From Candidatus Heimdallarchaeota archaeon (GTDB lineage Archaea > Asgardarchaeota > Heimdallarchaeia > Heimdallarchaeales > Kariarchaeaceae), in the NCBI GenBank assembly GCA_029882335.1, contig JAOUKW010000292.1, forward strand, positions 1 to 5,433: a stretch of 5,433 bases of DNA, written 5' to 3'. Positions 1 to 5,357 of this stretch are shown here, one piece after another. The translations under genes were made by a program, and so were the position numbers. The first letter of the stretch is position 1; each line of letters opens with the position of its first letter. A model generated the notes under the pieces. It ran no database searches and was not told the DNA's origin. It saw only the letters and a program-made list of their open reading frames with translations.

Positions 1-180
1 CCATTTTTCTCCTGCTTTTGCTCCATGAAAATATACAATTTTATCAAATACCACGAAATTCAATGGTATTATCCTAGGAAAATCATTATTATCCATCATA
101 GCAAGTTGTCCGATTTTAGCTTCTTTCACAATATATTCAAAATTTTCATTATCTGAATACTGAAATTCTTCTCTTCTCAT
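1..180 (-). CDS. FMN-binding split-barrel protein, pyridoxamine 5'-phosphate oxidase-like (partial, N-terminal 60 residues)
   Basis: The reverse strand from 180 reads open through all 60 codons to the window edge, so the C-terminal part is missing. The visible part starts MRREEF and then gives a helix and the first strands of a split barrel: GQLAMMD (residues 24-30), PRIIPLNF (35-42) and VYFHGAKAGEK (49-59). The P-x-x-x-P-L-N-F and Y-F-H-G-A-x-x-G patterns are typical of the NimA/pyridoxamine 5'-phosphate oxidase-related flavoprotein family, whose members are usually 140-200 residues. Such proteins bind FMN in a cytoplasmic dimer, but their substrates are mostly unknown, so a vitamin B6 role should not be assumed. 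The gene lies 84 bp downstream of the receiver/longin gene on the same strand. A TATA-like palindrome sits at the right distance for its own leaderless transcript. Family assignment is good; function is open. Confidence 0.8.
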   Translation of the reverse strand, partial: MRREEFQYSDNENFEYIVKEAKIGQLAMMDNNDFPRIIPLNFVVFDKIVYFHGAKAGEKW

Positions 181-199
181 AATTTTGTTCCGAGTTTAT

Positions 200-211
200 A
201 TTTTATAAAAT
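200..211 (-). promoter_or_regulatory. Archaeal TATA box for the split-barrel flavoprotein gene
   Basis: The 12-bp perfect palindrome ATTTTATAAAAT is centred 25.5 nt upstream of the A of the start codon at 180. On the minus strand it is preceded by a purine-rich stretch (GAAAGAGAAA) that could serve as the TFB recognition element. The spacing places transcription initiation at or beside the start codon, so a leaderless mRNA is expected. Because a palindromic TATA box gives no direction by itself, the upstream purines and the gene position set the strand. Confidence 0.5.
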
Positions 212-264
212 ATTTCTCTTTCAGCGTAAATTAACCGCAAATTATATTTGTTGATTGTTTGTAA

Positions 265-2148
265 TTATGAAAACATGGATAAAAATCTCTTATATACTTC
301 ATCAGTTGATTTTTTAAACTCTTTTTGTACGATTGGGTCAAGTAATTTATCTTGATTCCCTTTAACTATCTCATACATTTCATCAGATTTTCTTACAAGT
401 TCTCTTTTGACGATCACAGATGTGTTATGATCTAAATTTGAGATGAAAAAGGCAAAATTGTAGATGCCCCGATGTTCAATCATTATTGTAGCACCTCCAA
501 GATCTATATTTCCTAATGAATCAGCTCCAATTAGCATTTCTTCTCCAGCTGCATCCAAGGAGAAAACTAAACCTGCAAGTAGTGATTTATCAAAGCCTAT
601 TGCATCTTCATTCCAAAAATGTTCAAAAATTAATCCTTCATTTTCTGTTATTATGGCACCAATAAGTACCGGAAAACTTTCTGATATGTATGATTCTTCA
701 TTCCTACGTATCATAGTCTTTGCTATGGTTGCTCTGTCAATGTTTGATTCTAATCCTTCACTTGTTTTTGATTGTGATTTAATTGAATTTGCTTTCTCGA
801 CTGCTTTGGCTAACCACGTCTCTAATTCCTTTAATGATGCTTTATAAGATAATAGAAAATTAATTACTCCTGAATTTAATGAAGCTATGATTGGATCGGA
901 TGCTCTTTTGTCTCTAACTCTATATATAATTTGTAAATGAGGAGAAGCATCTTTGGCATATTCTGCAAGATGTAATGGGTTAAAATCATCTGTCTCTTTT
1001 CCTAAATCTGCATCCATGATTATTACATTACAATTTTCGTAATTTAGAAATTCATTAGCTTGGCTTTCAGTATTAATTATTTCTATAATATACTCATGTT
1101 TTGTTTCTAGGTGTCTTTTAATGCGTTCATTATCATGGTCATCAGATCCAATTACCAATATTGTTTGGGTTGGTATCTCTTTATTTTTTAATTCTATTTT
1201 TTCTGCAATTCGATCATTTGATTCTTTTAATTTTATTACTATTTGTGTAATACTTTCCATGACAACATCAGAGAGGTAATGTTTTTTGATATCTTTAATG
1301 TGGTTGATAATTAGTTCTGTCATTAATTCTGATATTTCCTCTTCAGTCTCCTCGTAGTTCCAATTTGATAGATTTCTTACAAATATTGAAAATTGAACTT
1401 CTTCATAGAATCTAAATATAACTGAAATGCCACCAAAATTAATTTCTTTTAATGGTTCTTTTGATGTAAATAATTCCTGTCCCATAATTGAAATACCAGA
1501 TAAGAAACCAGCAAAAAGAACAGCATCATTTTGTAGTAGTTCTTCAAAGAATTTTGTATATCTTGGTACTGTTTTGTGTGTGATCATCATACCAACAAAA
1601 CGAGCTGGTTCTTCTTCATTAAAAGAAAGGGTTGGATCAAGTAATAAATATGATGCTTTACTAAGTTTTGGTGGTTTTGTTACAAATGTAGTTATCATTT
1701 TATTGATTTCATGTTTTGCATTTTGTTCTGAAACCATTTTGTACATATCTTTTTCTGTTACTGGTTTTGGTAGAAAACAATCTACACTTCCATGGTTTAT
1801 AATATTTGAAATAAGTGTTGAATTCCTTTTCCTTGAAACCACAACTATTCTAGCAAGGGGATGATTGATTCTTACTACTCTAGAGGTTGTAATTATATCG
1901 AACTCACTGTCATTGTCTAGGATTACGATAGAAAAAATTTCCTGTAGTAAATATGTTATTCCTTCATTGATATCCGAAACTTGATGGTAGTCATAATGTT
2001 CATTTTTATCTAAATATCTTTTGAATTTTTGAAATTCTTTTGATTGGCCAACAAATAATATTTTAATTAATTCTAGTTTGGTCTGTTTTGTTTCTATTTT
2101 AAACAATTCACCCAAATCAAATTCATTATTTTCATTATTTGGTTCCAT
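265..2148 (-). CDS. Receiver/longin-like double-repeat signalling protein (REC-longin-REC-longin)
   Basis: A 627-residue soluble protein with no signal peptide or membrane segment. It has four domains in order. Receiver-like domain 1 (about 28-135) has strand IKILFVG, a likely phosphoacceptor D78 in IVILDND, S105 at the end of VVVS, and K128 in FLPKP. Longin-like domain A (about 183-285) has two strands from FVGMMI, a helix around LFAGFLSGISIMGQELF, the turn INFGG, three strands and a long acidic helix. Receiver-like domain 2 (about 329-445) has LVIGSDD with acidic residues D336/D337 and D379 in VIIMDAD. Longin-like domain B (about 493-590) has LIGAII, LLAGLVFSLDAAGEEML, IDLGG and NFAFFISNL. 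The halves appear to be an internal duplication: both longin units share AG(F/L), G(Q/E)E and I(N/D)(F/L)GG at matching positions. No DNA-binding, kinase or enzymatic output domain is visible. Receiver domains accept phosphate from histidine kinases, and longin folds commonly bind small GTPases or mediate complex assembly. A cytoplasmic adaptor role is inference. No kinase or GTPase gene is adjacent. The longin call rests on the beta-beta-alpha-beta-beta-beta-alpha pattern, and a roadblock-like fold is the alternative. Confidence 0.8.
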   Translation of the reverse strand: MEPNNENNEFDLGELFKIETKQTKLELIKILFVGQSKEFQKFKRYLDKNEHYDYHQVSDINEGITYLLQEIFSIVILDNDSEFDIITTSRVVRINHPLARIVVVSRKRNSTLISNIINHGSVDCFLPKPVTEKDMYKMVSEQNAKHEINKMITTFVTKPPKLSKASYLLLDPTLSFNEEEPARFVGMMITHKTVPRYTKFFEELLQNDAVLFAGFLSGISIMGQELFTSKEPLKEINFGGISVIFRFYEEVQFSIFVRNLSNWNYEETEEEISELMTELIINHIKDIKKHYLSDVVMESITQIVIKLKESNDRIAEKIELKNKEIPTQTILVIGSDDHDNERIKRHLETKHEYIIEIINTESQANEFLNYENCNVIIMDADLGKETDDFNPLHLAEYAKDASPHLQIIYRVRDKRASDPIIASLNSGVINFLLSYKASLKELETWLAKAVEKANSIKSQSKTSEGLESNIDRATIAKTMIRRNEESYISESFPVLIGAIITENEGLIFEHFWNEDAIGFDKSLLAGLVFSLDAAGEEMLIGADSLGNIDLGGATIMIEHRGIYNFAFFISNLDHNTSVIVKRELVRKSDEMYEIVKGNQDKLLDPIVQKEFKKSTDEVYKRFLSMFS

Positions 2149-2170
2149 TCTCGTTTATTTTAATAATGAT

Positions 2171-2182
2171 GTTATATTAAAA
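2171..2182 (-). promoter_or_regulatory. Possible TATA box for the receiver/longin gene
   Basis: On the minus strand this reads TTTTAATATAAC, with the core TTAATATA centred about 28.5 nt upstream of the start codon at 2148. That is slightly longer than the 25.5-nt spacing of the two best promoters here but still compatible with a leaderless or nearly leaderless transcript. The sequence is less canonical than those boxes, and the whole gap is A+T rich, so chance matches are easy. Confidence 0.35.
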
Positions 2183-2213
2183 TAACCTTCTATTACATAG
2201 TGTGTAAGATTGG

Positions 2214-2227
2214 AAAAACAATTAAAA
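2214..2227 (-). terminator. Weak oligo-T terminator candidate after the YgfZ-like gene
   Basis: Read on the minus strand, the first T-tracts after the stop codon at 2255-2257 are T4 (2227-2224) and T5 (2218-2214), separated by AATTG. Archaeal RNA polymerase can terminate at such T-rich tracts without a hairpin. They lie upstream of the presumed promoter of the next gene, which would keep the two transcripts separate. The signal is modest for such an A+T-rich region. Confidence 0.25.
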
Positions 2228-2254
2228 TTGATTCTTTTTTTTGTTATAAATTAG

Positions 2255-3058
2255 TTATCTTTTAATTTCCGGATATGAACCGATTCTTTTAATATTGTAC
2301 AGTTTCAATTGATCTATGTTGTAAACCTCATTTCCTTTAAGATTTGAATTAAGAAAGGCTATGCCTTGATTTTGGTTTGGTTTTTGAGTCATTGCAACCA
2401 CCGTTCCCACCTCTGTTTCATTTACTCTTATTGTATTTGTACTAGTTTTTCCTTGAATTTCAAAGGAATATAAATATTTACGAGGTCTTCCTCTATGATA
2501 CATTCGAGATAATGGTTCTTGACCCAAGAAACAACCTTTTTCTAACGATACCGCGTCATTTAGTCCAATTTCATATGGATTTTCTCCTAGGAATATATTC
2601 ATTGGTGGAATGCCGTTTGTTATTAAATAAGCATTTAACGCATCTATTTTTATTTCCTCTCCTTCAATAATTTGGTCAGTTTGGATAAAATTTCCCTTAA
2701 TGTTTTCAAAACCCGGTACTTCATCATTTAATTCAAATTGTAAATATAGTTTAGGTGTTTCTTTAGTTATATCTTCTAGTTTTATATTCATGGAAAGTTT
2801 ATATTTTAACAAATCCTCTATCAGGTTATTTTTCATATGATCTGGACAAATCAAAATAAAATGATCTTCTAGTTTCTTAATCCAAAAAATTGAACGTATT
2901 TTAGCTTGAGGTGAGAGGAAAGCACTTCTATAATATTTATTGAATTCCTGTTTTTCTATATTTTGTGTGACTATACCATTCAAGTACTCCATTCTTTCAT
3001 TTCCAGATATTTTAATAATGATCCAATCATTTAGGTAAATAAATTTAGATTTATTCAT
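2255..3058 (-). CDS. ygfZ: YgfZ/IBA57-type folate-binding Fe-S cluster maintenance protein
   Basis: A 267-residue cytoplasmic protein of the GcvT-like superfamily, YgfZ/IBA57 branch. The diagnostic motif KGCFLGQE lies at residues 174-181, with the conserved cysteine at C176. It is followed by a basic R-x-x-x-R-G-R-P-R-K stretch (185-194). Upstream are the expected YLNGIVTQNI (25-34), FLSPQAKIRS (47-56) and YKLSMNIKLED (86-96) segments, and GIPPMN then YEIGLNDAVSLE lead into the motif. The short C-terminal barrel (about 195-262, with GTVVAM and GIAFLN) completes the family outline. Family members use tetrahydrofolate to help assemble or repair Fe-S clusters, including those of radical SAM enzymes such as MiaB. 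They lack the full length of true aminomethyltransferases (about 360-400 residues), so a glycine-cleavage T-protein is unlikely. No Fe-S assembly gene is adjacent in this window. It is divergent from the M19 gene across 159 bp. Confidence 0.85.
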   Translation of the reverse strand: MNKSKFIYLNDWIIIKISGNERMEYLNGIVTQNIEKQEFNKYYRSAFLSPQAKIRSIFWIKKLEDHFILICPDHMKNNLIEDLLKYKLSMNIKLEDITKETPKLYLQFELNDEVPGFENIKGNFIQTDQIIEGEEIKIDALNAYLITNGIPPMNIFLGENPYEIGLNDAVSLEKGCFLGQEPLSRMYHRGRPRKYLYSFEIQGKTSTNTIRVNETEVGTVVAMTQKPNQNQGIAFLNSNLKGNEVYNIDQLKLYNIKRIGSYPEIKR

Positions 3059-3092
3059 AAATTACTGATATTACCTATAAGCTAAAAATCTC

Positions 3093-3100
3093 AATATAAC
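3093..3100 (-). promoter_or_regulatory. Weak TATA-like candidate for the YgfZ-like gene
   Basis: The minus strand reads GTTATATT here, centred about 38 nt before the start codon at 3058, which would give a leader of roughly 12 nt. No good TATA match sits at the 25-28 nt distance seen for other genes in the window; the nearest sequence there is TTTTTAGC. The assignment is tentative. Confidence 0.22.
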
Positions 3101-3183
3101 ACTAATTTAAATTTGTTTTAATTTCTAATACATTTTACTCGAAATAAAAACGTAATAGAAAATAATTTTCTATAATTTTTTTT

Positions 3184-3197
3184 AAAAGTTTATAAGG
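3184..3197 (+). promoter_or_regulatory. Strong archaeal BRE/TATA promoter for the M19 peptidase gene
   Basis: AAAAG (3184-3188) followed by TTTATAAG (3189-3196) is a good match to the archaeal BRE plus TATA box. The box is centred 25.5 nt upstream of the ATG at 3218, so transcription should begin at or next to the start codon. The bases between (TTTCAATTGGGCAGAAAGTT) contain no Shine-Dalgarno sequence, which agrees with leaderless translation and supports the chosen start. Confidence 0.6.
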
Positions 3198-3217
3198 TTT
3201 CAATTGGGCAGAAAGTT

Positions 3218-4165
3218 ATGTATATTGATACTCATCTTGATACTAGATGGGCATTGACAAGGCAGGATAGATCATTTTCGATAAGATCAAGCATTGGCCA
3301 TATTGATTTGGATAGAGCTAGAGATGCGAATCTGTTATGTGGTTTTTTTACCGGTTATCCTACTGAAAGTCAATATTCAACTGAAAGTATGTTAAAAGAT
3401 TGGATAATAATGACCAATGATCCTAATAATCATTTTATTAGAATAAATCAATACCAAGATTTGGAAAAACACCTAAATTTATTGAAAACAGGTAGTACAG
3501 ATAAAATTGGATCTGTTTTACATTTTGAAGGAGCAGCTGGGATTGATACAGAATTGAATAGATTGTATATTTATTATGATTTAGGATTACGCTCTTTGGG
3601 GGTAACTTGGAATGATACCAATCAATTTGCTACTGGTGTTCCCGGACCAATAGAAAGAGGATTTACAAAAGAAGGGTTAGATTTATTAGATGCACTAAAT
3701 TCTTTGGGTATTATGGTAGATGTTTCTCATTTGAATGACACGAGTTTTTGGGATGTAATAAATCATTCCACTGGTCCGGTATTTGCTTCTCATTCAAATT
3801 TACGTAAATATGCAGATGATCCTAGAAATCTTACTGATGAGATGGTTATTGCTATCTCAGATACTGGTGGTTCTATTGGTATCAATCTTTGTAAAGGATT
3901 CCTATCCACCGATCAGGCTAAACATCCAGCAAATATGGGTTGTGCAGTATCAATGATTAAAGAGGTAATTGGGTTAACTTCTATTAATTCAGTTCATATA
4001 GGTACTGATATGGATGGATGTACATTATCTGATGATTTACTGGATATAACGTCTATGCCAACGTTTTTTACCAAAGTACGTAATGATTTGGATTTATCAG
4101 AATCAGAGATAACTAAAATTAAGAGAGAAAATATCATGAGAATTATGAAAGTTTGTTGGAATTAA
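3218..4165 (+). CDS. M19 family dipeptidase (membrane/renal dipeptidase-like metallopeptidase)
   Basis: A 315-residue protein spanning the full M19 fold. Likely zinc ligands can be placed by motif: H6 and D8 in DTHLDT, bridging E104 in LHFEGA, H171 in VDVSHL, and H192 in FASHSNLR. The substrate-binding arginine corresponds to R203 in DPRNLTDEM, and the conserved acidic residue to D264 in IGTDMDG. The segment GFTKEGLDLLDALNSLGIMV (148-167) is the usual family signature leading to the third metal ligand. Where the mammalian enzyme has a substrate-contacting histidine after LT, this protein has LGVTWNDTN with W131. Family enzymes use a dinuclear zinc centre to cleave dipeptides, including ones with a C-terminal D-residue. 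There is no signal peptide or anchor, so it should be cytoplasmic, in peptide scavenging or turnover. It has its own strong promoter and ends inside the 3' end of the convergent surface-protein gene. Exact substrate is unknown. Confidence 0.9.
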   Translation: MYIDTHLDTRWALTRQDRSFSIRSSIGHIDLDRARDANLLCGFFTGYPTESQYSTESMLKDWIIMTNDPNNHFIRINQYQDLEKHLNLLKTGSTDKIGSVLHFEGAAGIDTELNRLYIYYDLGLRSLGVTWNDTNQFATGVPGPIERGFTKEGLDLLDALNSLGIMVDVSHLNDTSFWDVINHSTGPVFASHSNLRKYADDPRNLTDEMVIAISDTGGSIGINLCKGFLSTDQAKHPANMGCAVSMIKEVIGLTSINSVHIGTDMDGCTLSDDLLDITSMPTFFTKVRNDLDLSESEITKIKRENIMRIMKVCWN

Positions 4166-5132
4166 CATATTTTTTTTGTTTATTAACCAAGTAAACTATA
4201 AATGCGATTGTTATAATTGTGTAATTGCCGTAATTCATACCTACATTCGGCTCAATAGTTGCTTCTATTATATTGGATATATTAAAATCTGAATTATTTA
4301 TTGAGCTATCAGGAAACCATAAATGATAATTTACAGCATAAGATTCAACAATGGAATAGGATATTGGGTCTGTTTCTCCAGGTAGTGAATTAATTAGATT
4401 ATCCATTACATTGTCAAATGAAAATATTTCTCCAGTATTAATTTCTGTTATAAAATTCAATCCCGGTGAATATTGAACTTTCTTAATGCTAATTAATTCG
4501 TTATTATATGCTGTTAAATTATAATCTGTTAAATTATACACCTCTATTTGATATTCTCCTGTGCCATTAAATACTAAAGTTTTATTATAATTTGAGTTTA
4601 GGTCTGTTATTGTATAATTACCAGTTGCATAACCTGTCTCATAAAATACCTCATATTCTTTAATAAATATATTTGTATTATTTATCAATACCGTTTTTAT
4701 TTCTACGAATTCATATAATTCGTAATAATTGAGATCTGTAGTTAATAATATGTTATTATCTAATGGAAAATTCTCTGATTTTATATTTGTCTGATAGATG
4801 TAAAAATTTTCTTCCATAGTTTGTAATGAACGAATCCAAGTTATATTACTTGAAAAATCTTTTTTATAAAGTTGTGTATTTAGATGTTGTCCATTTACTT
4901 TGTTGAATGTAACCTTTATAGAGTAATTTTCATTTTCACTGTAATCATATGTTATTTTCTGATGAAAATTACTAAGTTGATCCCCTTCTTGGATTGTACC
5001 ATCGGAAAATATTATGCCATTTTGATCTAGAAACCAATCACCACTACTTATTCCTTGATTTTGTCCGTAGGAAAAAATTACAGAATTGGTTAGTAAAACT
5101 GTTAATATTATCATTGAAAATAACAGTCTCAT
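4143..5132 (-). CDS. Secreted, membrane-anchored asparagine-rich protein, probably N-glycosylated
   Basis: A 329-residue protein whose family I do not recognise. Residues 1-23 form a signal peptide: R2, then the hydrophobic stretch LLFSMIILTVLL, then a likely cleavage after SYG. The body (24-298) is polar, strand-rich and high in Asn, Tyr, Ile and Thr. A C-terminal segment (about 301-316, YTIITIAFIVYLV) is followed by KQKK, giving a type I topology with the body outside and a short basic tail inside. Eleven N-x-S/T sequons are visible (N69, 96, 151, 172, 183, 189, 200, 205, 279, 284, 303). Archaeal oligosaccharyltransferases modify this motif, so a glycosylated cell-surface protein is likely, though N303 may be too near the membrane. 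No catalytic motif or cysteine pattern is seen. The start at 5132 is chosen because it gives a complete signal peptide. Its 3' end overlaps the M19 gene by 23 bp in antisense. Confidence 0.75.
   Translation of the reverse strand: MRLLFSMIILTVLLTNSVIFSYGQNQGISSGDWFLDQNGIIFSDGTIQEGDQLSNFHQKITYDYSENENYSIKVTFNKVNGQHLNTQLYKKDFSSNITWIRSLQTMEENFYIYQTNIKSENFPLDNNILLTTDLNYYELYEFVEIKTVLINNTNIFIKEYEVFYETGYATGNYTITDLNSNYNKTLVFNGTGEYQIEVYNLTDYNLTAYNNELISIKKVQYSPGLNFITEINTGEIFSFDNVMDNLINSLPGETDPISYSIVESYAVNYHLWFPDSSINNSDFNISNIIEATIEPNVGMNYGNYTIITIAFIVYLVNKQKKYVNSNKLS
4170..4177 (+). terminator. Oligo-T terminator candidate for the M19 peptidase gene
   Basis: An uninterrupted T8 begins five bases after the peptidase stop codon (4163-4165) on the plus strand, with no hairpin before it. 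This is the usual form of an intrinsic archaeal terminator. It lies inside the coding region of the convergent surface-protein gene, where the same bases help encode its lysine-rich cytoplasmic tail, so they may serve both purposes. Confidence 0.45.
4511..4540 (-). repeat. 15-bp tandem duplication encoding two adjacent glycosylation sequons
   Basis: Two adjacent 15-bp units (4511-4525 and 4526-4540) match at 13 of 15 positions, sharing CTGTTAAATTATA on the plus strand. On the coding strand they give YNLTD then YNLTA (residues 199-208), so the duplication doubles an N-L-T sequon (N200 and N205). The period is a multiple of three and keeps the frame. Confidence 0.7.
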
Positions 5133-5159
5133 TTACTATCATATTATAACTAGCTGAAT

Positions 5160-5181
5160 TTATTTATATTCATTTATAAAT
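5160..5181 (-). promoter_or_regulatory. Probable TATA-containing promoter region of the surface-protein gene
   Basis: The minus strand reads ATTTATAAATGAATATAAAT across this stretch, holding two overlapping TATA-like candidates. ATTTATAAAT (5181-5172, a perfect palindrome) is centred about 44 nt before the start codon and would give a leader of roughly 18 nt. AATATAAAT (around 5169-5161) is centred about 33 nt before it and would give a leader of a few bases. Which one is used cannot be told from sequence. Confidence 0.35.
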
Positions 5182-5192
5182 ATAAAATTATT

Positions 5193-5213
5193 TTTTCTCA
5201 TTTCCTGAGAAAA
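5193..5213. repeat. Perfect 8-bp inverted repeat with 5-bp spacer in a divergent intergenic region
   Basis: TTTTCTCA (5193-5200), spacer TTTCC, TGAGAAAA (5206-5213). It lies 61-81 bp upstream of the surface-protein start and about 145 bp before the plus-strand gene on the right. The centre-to-centre distance of the arms is 13 bp, which could suit a dimeric regulator, and as RNA it could form a short hairpin. A few such repeats are expected by chance in a region this A+T rich. Confidence 0.4.
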
Positions 5214-5357
5214 TTGTAACTTTATTCTACATGACTGAAATAATATTTTTCCTACAAACGAATTTTAGTTAAAATATACTCATAAAAATACGTTGTAATA
5301 ATCAATAATTATTTAGTAATTAAACAACCTTTTCAATTATTTATGGGGAAATAAATT

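Noticed and set aside
464..847. A 127-codon open frame on the plus strand, antisense to the second half of the receiver/longin gene.
   Set aside because: It lies wholly inside a well-supported gene. The product is low-complexity Ser/Pro/Ile-rich with no recognisable domain, and no TATA box or ribosome site precedes it. It is a shadow of the real gene.
1427..1864. A 145-codon open frame on the plus strand with hydrophobic stretches, antisense to the first half of the receiver/longin gene.
   Set aside because: The hydrophobic runs are what antisense reading of polar Lys/Glu/Asn codons produces. It has no promoter-like sequence of its own, and the opposite strand encodes clear receiver and longin-like domains.
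2235..2242. T8 tract on the plus strand, between the YgfZ-like and receiver/longin genes.
   Set aside because: No plus-strand gene lies upstream for it to terminate. On the transcribed minus strand it is an A-tract, so it is not a terminator for the YgfZ-like gene.
2255..3058. Annotating the YgfZ-like gene as a glycine-cleavage aminomethyltransferase (gcvT).
   Set aside because: The protein is about 100 residues too short and carries the YgfZ/IBA57 motif KGCxxGQE, which marks the separate Fe-S maintenance branch.
3059..3217. Possible small RNA or short gene in the divergent region between the YgfZ-like and M19 genes.
   Set aside because: The 159 bp hold only promoter-like A+T-rich sequence. 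No open frame with a start signal, tRNA-like fold or GC-rich stem is visible.
4704..4724. Perfect 8-bp inverted repeat TACGAATT-CATAT-AATTCGTA with the same 8-5-8 geometry as the intergenic one.
   Set aside because: It is inside the surface-protein coding region and follows from a repeated Y-E-L/F codon pattern. The arm sequence is unrelated to the intergenic repeat, and one or two such repeats are expected by chance.
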